NCBI GenBank assembly: GCA_965216945.1
Contig: CBDCGU010000003.1
Span: 2,542,001 to 2,606,000, forward strand
Direction of reading: 5' to 3'
Source of the DNA: DATHZQ01 sp965216945
GTDB taxonomy: Bacteria; Actinomycetota; Acidimicrobiia; Spongiisociales; UBA5794
Length of the DNA: 64,000 bases
Position numbers and translations under genes: made by a program. The notes under the pieces were generated by a model. It was not told the DNA's origin and made no database searches. It was given only the letters and a program-made list of their open reading frames with translations. Positions 47,681 to 56,556 of the stretch are shown here, in pieces (positions within the stretch are counted from its first letter, which is position 1; each line of letters begins with the position of its first letter).

Positions 47681-50050
47681 CTACGGACCGACGATGACGG
47701 TCACGGATTCGGCGTTGCGACGAACGTCCCGCTCCGTCAGGTGCATCGGCTTGTAGTGCCACGTCGCATAGAGCTCCAGCTGGTCGGCGAAGTGCGGGCT
47801 CAGGGGATCGCCGCTCTGGCCCGGTGCGATCACGTTCTGCGCCCGCAGCTGGCTCCCTGCACCGAGGTAGACGATCTGGTTGTAGGTTCCGCGATTCATC
47901 CAGATCGTGTCGGGAACCGCCCCGGCGCCGATCGGGCTCCAGTGGATCACGGAGATGGGCTGGAGCCAATCCGCCGGATCGGGGCTGGAGTACGTGGCCG
48001 TCAGCTCGTCGAGGGCCGAGATCAGCGCAGCAGTCGTCGCCTCCTCGACGGTCGCACCGTCGAGGTAGTCGTGGATCAGCGGGAGAGCCGCGTCCGTGCC
48101 GGCATACATGCGGTCGACGAGGTTCCCGACCACGAAGCGGTTGATCAATCCGGCGGTGTCGTCGGCGAACACCTGGTCGCTGATCGCCTGCCACCAAGCA
48201 TTGAAGATGGCTCCACCCGGCGAGTCGTAGAACCCGTCGCCATCGCGGTCCTTCTGCTGGTGGTCCCAGCCCTTCAGCAGATGAGCGACGCCGTCCAGCC
48301 GGGGATCGGCGCTGCGATCGACGGCGGCGAGCATCTCGTCGAAATAGCTGCTCACGAAGACCGAGCTTGCCTGCCCCGTTGGCGTATCCGTCGTCCACCC
48401 ACCCGTGCGGTTGAGCAACTCGAGCGTGCGGGTGGAAGCACTGCCGGGATGCAGATCTTCGAGGAAGCCGATGAAGGTGTTCACGCGATGGGCGCCGCCC
48501 CAGCGCCAGAAGTCGGCAGACGAGTTGATCCACCCGGGTGCCGGCTTGTTGTTCCAGCTGGCGAGCCACCCCTGGTCTGGGTTGAGGCTGTGCGGGTTCT
48601 GATCGAACGGCAGAACACCCTGCCACTCGTACTCGCCGGTCCCCGGCGTCGGGAACAGCGGGTTGACCCCGTCCGCCCGGATCGGGATGTGCCCGATGTG
48701 CCAGTAGGCGATGTTGCCGTCGTCGTCGGCATAGAGCACGTTGAAGTTGTAGGCCACGTCGGCGAGGCCGGCGCTGAACTCGTCGATGTCACCGGCGGTT
48801 CCGAGGCGCGTCCAGGCGTCGAGGGATTGGAGCTCATGGCCGTACGTCACGTTCTGGAGCGCATAGGCGGTGGTGCCGTCGGCGAAGATCACCGGGCCGT
48901 GCACCGTCCGGCAGAAGGTCTGCGGAACTGCGCCCACTCCGGCTACCGGGACGTCTTCGGTCCTGCAGTCCATGTCGTGCCATACGCCGTTGTGCAGATA
49001 CTGCGTCGGGTTCGCAGGGTTGAGCTGCTCGGCGAAGATGTCGGTGTTGTCGCTGCCGCCGGAGGTGAGCGTCCAAGCGAGACCGTGGGCAACGCCGATC
49101 GGAACGAGGGGGAAGCCGGCGATCGTCATCCCGGTGACGTCGAAGCCGGCGCCGTGGAGGCCGACCTCGTGATTGATCTGCGGCGCCGAATACCCCATCT
49201 GGGGTCCGCCGAGCAACAGCGGGACGCCGTCCCGGCTCAACGTGGCCCCGATGACCGCCGCGTTCGAGGAGTGGCCGTCCGTGTCGAGCCCGGCGCGACG
49301 CATACCGATTCTCGCGGCCGCCCGGTCGGTCGCGACCTCGCCGGCCGCTCGCCTCGCTGCCGGGTCGATCGACTGTGGGGCGGAGGCGCGTACCGCAGGG
49401 TCGTGTGACCCCGTGGCGGGCACCGTCGTCGGGGCGTCTGGATCGTCCAGCCAGTGGGTGTCGGCGAATACCTCTGCCGCATCCTCGGGTCCCAGAGCAG
49501 CGACGAGCGCACCGTACGTGGCGGCCGTGTTCAGCTCATCGGATCCAAACCAACCGAAGTTGCTCCCGATCGCCATGAACGTGGCGATCGTGTCATCGAC
49601 GGTCCACGGCCGCGGAGCGATGCCGAACAATCCGTATTCGATGGGAAGCCGGCCCAGCGCACCGGCCTCGTCGATCCACGCGTTGATGCCGGCCGCGTGT
49701 GCCGTGAGCATGGCTTGCACCTGTGGAGTGGCGGCGGCGAAGAGATCGGCTCGCCGGGAGGGAGGTCCGAACAGCAGCCGGCTCTGGGCGTCCGAGGCGA
49801 GCGAATCCTCGCCGAACAGCTCCGCAAGTGTGCCGGTGCCCTGGCGGCGCAGCACTTCGGCCTGCCACAGACGGTCTTGCGCCTGGATGTACCCGAAGGC
49901 GTAGAACAGATCGGTCTCGGTCTCCGCATAGATGTGCGGTACGCCGAATTCGTCGCGCACGATCGTGATGTCGCCACTGGACGTTGCGATTGCAGGGTTG
50001 ACAGCCAGTAGAACCAGGATTGCAGCAGCGGCAGTGAGCCAGCGACGCAT
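47681..50050 (-). CDS. Secreted penicillin-acylase family Ntn hydrolase (789 aa)
   Basis: Family of self-processing amidases that includes penicillin acylases, AHL acylases and aculeacin acylase. ATG 50050 lies 9 bases after a GGAGGG site and opens a signal peptide (MRRWLTAAAAILVLLAVNPAIA). The alpha-subunit part begins with ITIVRDEFGVPHIYAETETDLFYAFGYIQAQDRLWQ. The autoprocessing site is expected at GHSSNAAV near residue 260, giving a Ser N-terminal nucleophile on the beta subunit. FCRTVHGPV, GWLASWNNKPAPGW and HRVNTFIGFLED match the beta subunit. The substrate (acyl-homoserine lactone, lipopeptide or other amide) cannot be decided. Possibly co-transcribed with the upstream ABC transporter, 66 bp away. 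Confidence 0.9.
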   Translation of the reverse strand: MRRWLTAAAAILVLLAVNPAIATSSGDITIVRDEFGVPHIYAETETDLFYAFGYIQAQDRLWQAEVLRRQGTGTLAELFGEDSLASDAQSRLLFGPPSRRADLFAAATPQVQAMLTAHAAGINAWIDEAGALGRLPIEYGLFGIAPRPWTVDDTIATFMAIGSNFGWFGSDELNTAATYGALVAALGPEDAAEVFADTHWLDDPDAPTTVPATGSHDPAVRASAPQSIDPAARRAAGEVATDRAAARIGMRRAGLDTDGHSSNAAVIGATLSRDGVPLLLGGPQMGYSAPQINHEVGLHGAGFDVTGMTIAGFPLVPIGVAHGLAWTLTSGGSDNTDIFAEQLNPANPTQYLHNGVWHDMDCRTEDVPVAGVGAVPQTFCRTVHGPVIFADGTTAYALQNVTYGHELQSLDAWTRLGTAGDIDEFSAGLADVAYNFNVLYADDDGNIAYWHIGHIPIRADGVNPLFPTPGTGEYEWQGVLPFDQNPHSLNPDQGWLASWNNKPAPGWINSSADFWRWGGAHRVNTFIGFLEDLHPGSASTRTLELLNRTGGWTTDTPTGQASSVFVSSYFDEMLAAVDRSADPRLDGVAHLLKGWDHQQKDRDGDGFYDSPGGAIFNAWWQAISDQVFADDTAGLINRFVVGNLVDRMYAGTDAALPLIHDYLDGATVEEATTAALISALDELTATYSSPDPADWLQPISVIHWSPIGAGAVPDTIWMNRGTYNQIVYLGAGSQLRAQNVIAPGQSGDPLSPHFADQLELYATWHYKPMHLTERDVRRNAESVTVIVGP

Positions 50051-50116
50051 ACGACACACCCTCCCCGAGATCGAGCTCCTTCAAGCCTACGCCTCCCGTG
50101 CCATCGCCGCTCGGCG

Positions 50117-50863
50117 TCAGCCGTCGTGGGCCACCATGCGGAGGAACTGACGCGTGCGCGGATTGCGTGGGTTCTCCAGGATCTCGGCCGGCGGGCCTTC
50201 TTCCATGATGACGCCCTCGTCCATGAATGCGACCCGATCGGCTGCCTCGGCGGCGAATCCCATCTCGTGCGTGACGATCATCATCGTCATGCCGTCGGCG
50301 GCGAGCCCCTGCATGACGTCGAGCACTTCGCCGACGAGCTCGGGGTCGAGAGCACTCGTCGGCTCGTCGAACAGCATCAGCTCCGGGCTCATGCACAGCG
50401 AGCGGGCGATGGCCACGCGCTGCTGCTGCCCACCCGACAACCGGATCGGGTACTCGTCGATCTTGTCGAGCAGACCAACCCGTTCGAGCATCGTGTGCGC
50501 AACCTCGTCGGCCTCGCTCTTGGAGCGTCCCAGCACCTTGTGCTGGGCGATCGTCAGGTTGCGGACCACGGTCAGATGGGGGAAGAGGTTGAATTGCTGG
50601 AACACCATCCCGATACGGGCGCGCAGCGCATCGACGTCTGCGTCTGGATCGGTGATGTCGACGCCACCCACGCGAATCGTGCCCGAGGTCGGTTCCTCGA
50701 GGCGGTTGATGCAACGGAGCAACGTCGACTTCCCCGAGCCGGACGGCCCGACGACACAGACCACTTCACCGGCCTCCACGGTGAAGTCGATGCCCTTCAG
50801 AACCTCGAGCTCGTCGAAGTATTTGTGCAGATTCTCGACTTCGATCTCCGGTGTGTCGGTCAT
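50117..50863 (-). CDS. Polar amino-acid ABC transporter, ATP-binding protein (248 aa)
   Basis: ATPase of an importer of the GlnQ/HisP type. Walker A is GPSGSGKST (39-47), the Q-loop FQQFNLFPHLTV, the signature LSGGQQQRVAIARSL, Walker B LMLFDEPTSALDP and the H-loop IVTHEMGFA. Its ATG overlaps the permease stop by four bases. Together with the permease and binding protein it forms a complete operon in the order binding protein, permease, ATPase. Confidence 0.95.
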   Translation of the reverse strand: MTDTPEIEVENLHKYFDELEVLKGIDFTVEAGEVVCVVGPSGSGKSTLLRCINRLEEPTSGTIRVGGVDITDPDADVDALRARIGMVFQQFNLFPHLTVVRNLTIAQHKVLGRSKSEADEVAHTMLERVGLLDKIDEYPIRLSGGQQQRVAIARSLCMSPELMLFDEPTSALDPELVGEVLDVMQGLAADGMTMMIVTHEMGFAAEAADRVAFMDEGVIMEEGPPAEILENPRNPRTRQFLRMVAHDG

Positions 50864-51660
50864 CGTGACCTCGCCGCCTTCTTCTCGAGCTGGCGCACCA
50901 ACGAGGTGAGCGGCAGCGTGATGAGCAGGTAGAGCATGGCCACCACGGTGAGCGGCGTGGCGTTGAACGTCTCCGACATGAAGTCCCTCCCGAACTTCGT
51001 CAGCTCCTTGGAGATGGGCGTCGTACCGATGACGAACAGGAGGGAGGTGTCTTTGATGAGCAACACCAGCTCGTTGGTCAGCGGAGGGATGATGATACGG
51101 AACGCCTGCGGGAGGATGATGAACGTCATCGCCGTGGAGCGGGGCATTCCGAGCGAGCGCGCCGCCTCCATCTGACCGCGGGGCACGGCTTCGATCCCCG
51201 CCCGGATGGTCTCTGCCATGTAGGCGCCCGCGACGAGCCCGAGACCGATGGTTCCCCGGCCCAGCGTTCCGCCGGGAATCGAAAAGCCGAAGGCGATCGG
51301 GATGGCAAACGCAACGAGGATGATCGTCACCAGTGCGGGCAAGCCACGGAAGAGCTCGATGTACACGCTGGCGATCCAGCGATACGGGCGAATCGACGAG
51401 AGCTTCATCAGTGCCAGGACCAGTGCGAGCACGAGTCCGAAGGCAAACGCCATCGCCGTGTAGAGAACGGTGTTCTTGGCGGCGATCGTCACGACTTCGG
51501 GGAACATCGACCGTGCGACATCGGGGTCGAAGAACGCTCGCTGGATCGTCGCCCAATCGGCCACTGCGATCCCGGCGACCAGTGCCAGTGCCAGCAGCCC
51601 GTAGAAGCCTGTGCGAACCGTGCGCCGCCGCCGGCGTCGCACGGCAATGGTTGTGGCCAT
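50860..51660 (-). CDS. Polar amino-acid ABC transporter, permease (266 aa)
   Basis: Membrane subunit of the HisMQ type. After a basic N-terminus (VRRRRRRTVR) there are about five or six membrane helices (FYGLLALALVAGIAVA, VLYTAMAFAFGLVLALVLALM, ALVTIILVAFAIPIAFGF, LLFVIGTT region and AMLYLLITLPLTSLV). The ATPase-contacting loop is EAARSLGMPRSTAMTFIILPQAFRIIIPPLTNE, matching the EAAxxxG motif. A single permease gene implies a homodimeric channel. It follows the binding-protein gene after a strong intercistronic hairpin. Confidence 0.94.
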   Translation of the reverse strand: MATTIAVRRRRRRTVRTGFYGLLALALVAGIAVADWATIQRAFFDPDVARSMFPEVVTIAAKNTVLYTAMAFAFGLVLALVLALMKLSSIRPYRWIASVYIELFRGLPALVTIILVAFAIPIAFGFSIPGGTLGRGTIGLGLVAGAYMAETIRAGIEAVPRGQMEAARSLGMPRSTAMTFIILPQAFRIIIPPLTNELVLLIKDTSLLFVIGTTPISKELTKFGRDFMSETFNATPLTVVAMLYLLITLPLTSLVRQLEKKAARSR

Positions 51661-51677
51661 GAAGTCTCCCGTACGCG

Positions 51678-51709
51678 GACGAGGGGACCCTACGCCGGGT
51701 CCCCTCGTC
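51678..51709 (-). terminator. Intercistronic hairpin between binding protein and permease genes
   Basis: A 13-bp perfect stem (51678-51690 with 51697-51709), 6-nt loop, sits in the 75-bp gap. Such hairpins commonly keep binding-protein mRNA in excess over permease and ATPase mRNA. Confidence 0.8.
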
Positions 51710-51735
51710 GTGTCACATGGTGTCGGTGGCGTCGA

Positions 51736-52509
51736 TCAGCCGCTGAACCATTCGTCGTAGATCGTCTGGTAGTCGCCGTTGTCACGAAGCGTTGCCAGCG
51801 CATCGTTGACGGCGCTGAGCAGATCCTCCGAGCCCTCCTCCTTCACGGCGAACCCGTAGTTCTCATCCGTGGGGTAGGTCTCGACGAGGGTCACCGTGTC
51901 GTCGGACAACAGCCGGTCGGCATTGACCACGATGTCCTGCAAGATGCCTTCGATCTCCCCGGCCTCGAGCGCAACGAACAGGTCACCGGGCGCATCGAAT
52001 GACACGATGGTTGCACCGGAGGCGTTCTCCTGGGCATAGGCCTCGCCGGTCGTGCCGGTCTGGACGCCGAGATTGCGACCGCTCATGTCGGCGAGCGTTG
52101 CAATGCCTGCGTCCTTCTTGACCAGCAGTGACTGGTCGGCGACGAAGTACGGTTCGGAGAAGTCGATGTTCTCCTCGCGTTCTTCGGTGATCGTGATCGA
52201 CGCTGCGGCGATATCGCAGTCTCCGGACTGCATCGCGGTACCCGACGTGATGGGGTCGAAGCCCGAGTTGATCACGGCGAGGTCGAGACCCAGCTCCCCT
52301 GCGATCGCTCGCATCAGTTCGATGTCGAAGCCGGTGAACTCACCGTCCTGCTCGAACTCCATCGGGGGATAAGGCGAATCGGTGCAGACCGTCAGGGTCC
52401 CGTCGCTCACCAATGTGAGATCACCGCCTGCGTCGTCATCTCCGCCGCATGCGGCAGCGACGAGAGCCACAGCGAACACGAGAGCGACGAGTGCCTTGTA
52501 ACGGTTCAT
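51736..52509 (-). CDS. Amino-acid ABC transporter substrate-binding lipoprotein (257 aa)
   Basis: Extracytoplasmic solute receptor of family 3. ATG 52509 follows AAAAGGAGGAGAAGCT. The signal peptide ends in the lipobox LVAAAC, so the Cys anchors it to the membrane. LTVCTDSPYPPMEFEQDGEFTGFDIELMRAIAGELG, MQSGDCDIAAASITITEEREENIDFSEPYFVADQSLLVKK and the C-terminal DNGDYQTIYDEWFSG are typical. The ligand is probably a polar amino acid; two acidic residues of the usual alpha-amino pocket are retained. First gene of the operon. Confidence 0.94.
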   Translation of the reverse strand: MNRYKALVALVFAVALVAAACGGDDDAGGDLTLVSDGTLTVCTDSPYPPMEFEQDGEFTGFDIELMRAIAGELGLDLAVINSGFDPITSGTAMQSGDCDIAAASITITEEREENIDFSEPYFVADQSLLVKKDAGIATLADMSGRNLGVQTGTTGEAYAQENASGATIVSFDAPGDLFVALEAGEIEGILQDIVVNADRLLSDDTVTLVETYPTDENYGFAVKEEGSEDLLSAVNDALATLRDNGDYQTIYDEWFSG

Positions 52510-52616
52510 AGCTTCTCCTCCTTTTGTTCCACACAGGGAACCGGCCAAGCCTAGGCGGGTGGAGCCTGGGCCGAATCTCAGCTGGGATCGACCGCCGGAA
52601 ACTCCCGCCGCACAAG

Positions 52617-52622
52617 TACTCT
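52617..52622 (+). promoter_or_regulatory. -10 box (TACTCT) of the leaderless site-2 protease mRNA
   Basis: TACTCT ends 6 bases before the GTG at 52629; no Shine-Dalgarno. Confidence 0.5.
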
Positions 52623-52628
52623 GAGCGT

Positions 52629-53354
52629 GTGCTGCGGTTCACTCTCGGCGACGTTCCCGTGCGAGTGCATTTCTCGTTTCTGCTCATCGCGCTCATCTTC
52701 CCGGCCGACCGGCTCGTCGACCGCGCTGCCTGGGTGTTGGTGGCATTCCTCGCCGTCCTCCTCCACGAGGCCGGCCATGCGTTCTCGGCCAGGCACTATG
52801 GAGCCGAGCCCGTCACCATCACCCTGTTCGCCCTTGGTGGTGTCACGGTGTACCCGGCAGCCACGGATCTCACGCCGCCACGCCGCCTGGTCATCTCGGC
52901 GATGGGATCGATCGTCGGCATCGTCACGGGTGGCATCGTGCTGCTGTTGGCGCGCACCGGGGTCTTCGATGGGTCGAGTGCGGTGGTCGAGGTCGCGGTG
53001 CGGGGCTTTGTGTGGGCCTCGTTGGGGTGGGGGCTGCTCAATTGGATCCCGATCCGCCCGCTCGATGGCGGCGCCATCGTCACGAGCTTCTTCGAGATCA
53101 TCTGGCCACGACGGGCGCTGGCAGCCGCCAAGGTGGTGTCGCTCGTCTTCGGCGTCGGCGCAGCCGTGGTTCTTTATCGGATCGGCTCGACTTTTGGCGC
53201 TGCGTTCGTGTTGATCATCATGCTCGTCGGCCTGGGTGGCCGGGAGCCGGTGCCACAGGAAGGCGATGCGGGCGATGACGTGACCGAGCCCGACGTCGTC
53301 GAGCCCGAAGCCCGCCGGCCTGCGGACGAGCCCCCGCCGGAATTTCCCATCTGA
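52629..53354 (+). CDS. Site-2 protease, M50 family (241 aa)
   Basis: Intramembrane zinc metalloprotease. The catalytic motif is HEAGH (His46, Glu47, His50) in the helix LVAFLAVLLHEAGHAFSARHYG, and the third ligand is in LLNWIPIRPLDGGAIV (Asp). Further membrane helices lie at about 15-35, 90-115, 120-140, 165-185 and 185-205. The C-terminal 30 residues are acidic and cytoplasmic. There are no PDZ or CBS domains, so this is a compact form. GTG 52629 gives the normal FTLGDVPVRVHFSFLL beginning. It could release regulated membrane factors such as anti-sigma proteins, but none is adjacent. Confidence 0.9.
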   Translation: MLRFTLGDVPVRVHFSFLLIALIFPADRLVDRAAWVLVAFLAVLLHEAGHAFSARHYGAEPVTITLFALGGVTVYPAATDLTPPRRLVISAMGSIVGIVTGGIVLLLARTGVFDGSSAVVEVAVRGFVWASLGWGLLNWIPIRPLDGGAIVTSFFEIIWPRRALAAAKVVSLVFGVGAAVVLYRIGSTFGAAFVLIIMLVGLGGREPVPQEGDAGDDVTEPDVVEPEARRPADEPPPEFPI

Positions 53355-53459
53355 GTCCGATCCCGGCACAACGTGCTCGGTGCCCGCATTCCGTGTGTGG
53401 CGACCTCCCCGGTCTTCCATTTCGCACCGCGGCGCCGAGCGGGATCCCCAACGACACGG

Positions 53460-53482
53460 TATGCTGGGTTGTCTATACATTT
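53460..53482 (+). promoter_or_regulatory. Possible promoter/operator of the plus-strand sugar operon
   Basis: TATGCT (53460-53465) resembles a -10 box, and the partial dyad TTGTCTATACATTT (53469-53482) right after it has the TGT-N4-ACA form bound by GntR/FCD and LacI-like sugar regulators. No regulator gene is visible nearby. Confidence 0.3.
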
Positions 53483-53529
53483 GGACGCGGCGTGCCTGCG
53501 CAGTGTCATGGACCTGGGAGGACACGGTG

Positions 53530-54726
53530 ATGGAAGGTCGCAAGATCTCGATGCTGGGCACCGGCTTGATCGCCGATTTCTACACGATGACGCTGCATGG
53601 GCAGCGAAGCCGCGACCGCGTCGACGTCGTCTACTCCCGTACTCCTGAGCGTGGCCAGGCGTTCGCCGAGCGATGGGACATCCCGCACAGCACGACGAGT
53701 CTTGCCGATGCCATCAACCATCCGGACACGGACACGGTCGTCGTCGGGCTTCCCAACTTCCTGCACGAGGAAGCGATCGGTCTGGCTGCCGACGCGGGGA
53801 AAGCGGTCCTGTGCACGAAGCCGCTGGCCACCGACGCAAAGGAAGCCAAGCGCATCTTGGACAAGGTCGAGTCCGCCGGGGTGTTCGCCGGGTATCTCGA
53901 AGACCTGTGTTACACACCGAAGACACTCAAGGCGATCGCAGCCGTGCAGGGGGGCGCCATCGGAGACGTCACATGGGTGCGGTCGCGCGAGACGCATCCC
54001 GGACCGCACAGCGCATGGTTCTGGGACAAGGACAAGGCGGGCGGAGGCGCCATCGTGGATCTCGGATGTCACTGCATCGAGATCATCCGCAACTTCGTGG
54101 GCAAAGGGAACCGCCCCGTCGAGGTGATGGCATGGGCCGACACCCTGGTCCACCCGATCGAGGCCGAGGACAACGCGGTGGTGCTCATCAAGTTCGAATC
54201 CGGGGCACTCGGCCAGTTCGAGGTGAGCTGGACGTTCCGCGGAGGCATGGACTTGCGCGACGAAGTGGCCGGAACCGAGGGCACGATCTGGCTCAACCAC
54301 TTCCTGCGAACCGGGTACGAGATGTACAGCTCCGGAGGTGGGTCCGGCTACGTCGCCGAGAAGCTGGAATCCTCGGAAGGCTGGCTCTTCCCGGTCGGTG
54401 ACGAAGTCGCAGAACTGGGCTACGTCGACATGTTCACCGACATGTTCCGTTCCATGGAGGAGGGAACCGAGCCGCAGGAGACCTTCTACGACGGCTACGT
54501 CGTCAACGCGATCATGGACGCCGCCTACCGGTCGGCCGCAACCCGTCAGTGGGAGCGCGTCGACATCGAGTGGCGTGGCGGCACGACGGCCCGCATCGCC
54601 AAGGATGTCGCCAGACACGACGGCCATGCGATCGTCAAGGAGGAGATGCTCCCCGACGGCAGGCGCAAGCTGATGCTGAGCGACAAGGACACGGGCGCCG
54701 TGTTCGATGTCGTGACGGAGAGTTGA
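53530..54726 (+). CDS. Gfo/Idh/MocA-family NAD(P)-dependent dehydrogenase (398 aa)
   Basis: Predicted sugar or cyclitol dehydrogenase. The Rossmann motif is ISMLGTGLIADFY (residues 6-18). The usual EKP reads CTKPLA with Lys97-Pro98. The catalytic Asp-x3-His is in IVDLGCHCIEIIRNF. The C-terminal beta-sheet domain (about 130-360) has VLIKFESGALGQFEVSWTFRGGMDL. An extra ~40 residues at the end (ARIAKDVARHDGHAIVKEEMLPDGRRKLMLSDKDTGAVF) are not typical of the family. GGGAGGA precedes the ATG; GTG 53527 is an alternative. First gene of a two-gene plus-strand operon. Confidence 0.92.
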   Translation: MEGRKISMLGTGLIADFYTMTLHGQRSRDRVDVVYSRTPERGQAFAERWDIPHSTTSLADAINHPDTDTVVVGLPNFLHEEAIGLAADAGKAVLCTKPLATDAKEAKRILDKVESAGVFAGYLEDLCYTPKTLKAIAAVQGGAIGDVTWVRSRETHPGPHSAWFWDKDKAGGGAIVDLGCHCIEIIRNFVGKGNRPVEVMAWADTLVHPIEAEDNAVVLIKFESGALGQFEVSWTFRGGMDLRDEVAGTEGTIWLNHFLRTGYEMYSSGGGSGYVAEKLESSEGWLFPVGDEVAELGYVDMFTDMFRSMEEGTEPQETFYDGYVVNAIMDAAYRSAATRQWERVDIEWRGGTTARIAKDVARHDGHAIVKEEMLPDGRRKLMLSDKDTGAVFDVVTES

Positions 54727-55430
54727 CGATTCGGCTCGACGCCTTCCCGCCATCGTCGTGGGGCGCCATCGTCGGGTCGAGGCTGGCGGCAGCGGTAGAC
54801 GGGAGCCGGTGGCCGAGGGTGTGTCTCGCCACCGGCGAGACCCCCGTACCCGCGTACGCCCACTTCGCCTCCTCCGTCGAAGCACCAGAGCGCATGACCG
54901 TGTTGCTGCTGGACGAGTTTGCGATGCCTCCGGGCCACCCGGCTCGTTGCGACGAGATGATCCGACGCACATTGCTGGACTTGCTGCCCCGATCGCCCAG
55001 GGCGCTGCACACGCTCGACGTTGCGGCGCCCGACCTCGAGGGGGAGTGCGCACGCTACGAGGCGGTGATTGCCGACGGCGGCATCGACCTCGCCGTCCTC
55101 GGCCTGGGGAGCAACGGCCATCTTGCGTTGAACGAGCCCGGTTCCGGGGTCGATTCCCGAACCCGCAGGGTCGAACTGGCGCCGGAGACGGTTGCACACG
55201 CCGAGACGTACGGCGCCGGGGCTCGCCCGTCGTGGGGGCTCACGATGGGCATCGCCACGATCCTGGATGCGAAGCGGATCTGGTTGCTCGTGACGGGGGC
55301 GCACAAGGCGGCGACGCTGGCTGCGGTGATGAGGGGGCCGGTGGGACCCGACGTGCCGGCGACCTACCTGCGGGACCATCCGGCGGTGACGGTTCTGGCA
55401 GACGAGCCGGCGGCCGGCCGAGTCTGCTGA
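54723..55430 (+). CDS. NagB-like glucosamine-6-phosphate deaminase/isomerase (235 aa)
   Basis: Member of the glucosamine-6-phosphate deaminase/6-phosphogluconolactonase fold. The active-site region LLLDEF carries the catalytic Asp, and LGLGSNGHLALNEPGSG carries the His and the Asn-Glu-Pro of NagB. TGAHKAATLAAVMRGPVGPDVPATYLR matches the C-terminal NagB signature, so deaminase is favoured over lactonase. The start is TTG 54723, overlapping the preceding stop (TTGA), because no ATG or GTG is available before LTIRLDAF. Its partner Gfo/Idh enzyme suggests that an oxidised amino or keto sugar is processed. Confidence 0.85.
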   Translation: MTIRLDAFPPSSWGAIVGSRLAAAVDGSRWPRVCLATGETPVPAYAHFASSVEAPERMTVLLLDEFAMPPGHPARCDEMIRRTLLDLLPRSPRALHTLDVAAPDLEGECARYEAVIADGGIDLAVLGLGSNGHLALNEPGSGVDSRTRRVELAPETVAHAETYGAGARPSWGLTMGIATILDAKRIWLLVTGAHKAATLAAVMRGPVGPDVPATYLRDHPAVTVLADEPAAGRVC

Positions 55431-55433
55431 TGC

Positions 55434-56462
55434 TCAGAGAGCCGCCCGCGCCAGGTGGGCGCCTTGGACCATGCTGGCGAGCTTCTGCCGAGCGGCCCAG
55501 CGGGCGGTCTGCGACAGGCCGCAGTCGGGTGCCACGGTGAGGCGCTCTGCGGGAACGTGGTGCAGGCACGCATCGATCCGAGCGGCCACGTCCTGAGGGG
55601 TCTCGACGTAGTAGTTCTTGACGTCGATGACGCCGACGGCGACGTCCTTCGTCTCGGCGATCTCGGCTGTGCGTTCCAGTTCGGCGAATTCCCTGCTCGC
55701 CATCTCGAGATGGATCTCATCTGCGGCCAGTCCGAGGAACGCCGGGAACATCGGGGCGTACCGGCGCGGTGCGACGGCCCGCGCTTTGAAGTTGCCGAAG
55801 CACAGGTGGGCTCCCAGGTAGCAGCGCCCGACGATCGGCTCCACCGTGCGATTGAAGACGTCGACCAGCCGTGCCGGATCCTCGCGGTAGGCGTAGCAAC
55901 TCATCGACGGCTCATCGACGGTGATGATCTCGCAGCCGCCATCCACGAGGCGGACCAACTCGTCCCGAACCAGCGGCAGCAGCCCCTCCGTCACGGCGTA
56001 CCGATCGGGATAATCCTTGTTGGGATGGAGACGACCCGACAGGGTGTAGGGGCCGGGAATGGACGCCTTGAGTTTGGGTCCGGCCGGGGCGAGCCGCTCG
56101 AGTCGCTCGTATTCGGCGACGACGCCGAGACCTCGTGGCGCTGCCAGCTCACCCACGATCTCGTGTTTGCCCCGCTGATCGTGGGCCGGCGGTCCCCAAC
56201 GCCGCACTGTCGACAGGTCGGGCTGGATGCCGTCGAGAAACCCATAGAACGAGAGATTGAAGTCGAAGCGGGACTGTTCCCCGTCGGTGATCACGTCGAG
56301 GCCCGCTCTCACCTGATCCATGACGGCGGCAGTGGTGGCGTCCTCCTGCATCTCTGCGATGTCGGATGGCCCAAAGGCCGCGAGGTCGGTCGACGCATGC
56401 TCCAGCCAGCCGGGAAACGGGTAGCTGCCGATGACGGATGTGACGATCGGGTCGTGAGGCAT
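55434..56462 (-). CDS. MetE C-terminal-like cobalamin-independent methyltransferase homologue (342 aa)
   Basis: Single-domain homologue of the catalytic half of methionine synthase II. The zinc ligands are in place: His-x-Cys in GAHLCFGNF, a Glu in IHLEMASREF and Cys in VAPDCGLSQTARWAA. The beginning VTSVIGSYPFPGWL is typical of archaeal MetE and related proteins. It has no N-terminal folate half, so it may use another methyl donor, or perform different zinc-thiol chemistry. The ATG is 6 bases after TAGGGT (minus strand), with no Shine-Dalgarno. Its stop is 3 bp from the convergent NagB-like gene. Confidence 0.85.
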   Translation of the reverse strand: MPHDPIVTSVIGSYPFPGWLEHASTDLAAFGPSDIAEMQEDATTAAVMDQVRAGLDVITDGEQSRFDFNLSFYGFLDGIQPDLSTVRRWGPPAHDQRGKHEIVGELAAPRGLGVVAEYERLERLAPAGPKLKASIPGPYTLSGRLHPNKDYPDRYAVTEGLLPLVRDELVRLVDGGCEIITVDEPSMSCYAYREDPARLVDVFNRTVEPIVGRCYLGAHLCFGNFKARAVAPRRYAPMFPAFLGLAADEIHLEMASREFAELERTAEIAETKDVAVGVIDVKNYYVETPQDVAARIDACLHHVPAERLTVAPDCGLSQTARWAARQKLASMVQGAHLARAAL

Positions 56463-56468
56463 CAGCAG

Positions 56469-56474
56469 ACCCTA
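56469..56474 (-). promoter_or_regulatory. -10 box (TAGGGT) of the leaderless MetE-like mRNA
   Basis: On the minus strand TAGGGT ends 6 bases before the ATG at 56462, within the 94-bp gap after the aldose-epimerase gene, so this gene has its own promoter. Confidence 0.45.
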
Positions 56475-56556
56475 GGAGGGCGGTGCGGGAGCGTCGTCTC
56501 ACGCCATGGATCGGGTCGAGACCGGTGCCTCCTCCGCAAGCTCTGGCGGTCCCACA

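Noticed and set aside
47741..49408. Plus-strand frame of 555 residues.
   Set aside because: Antisense shadow of the penicillin-acylase family gene.
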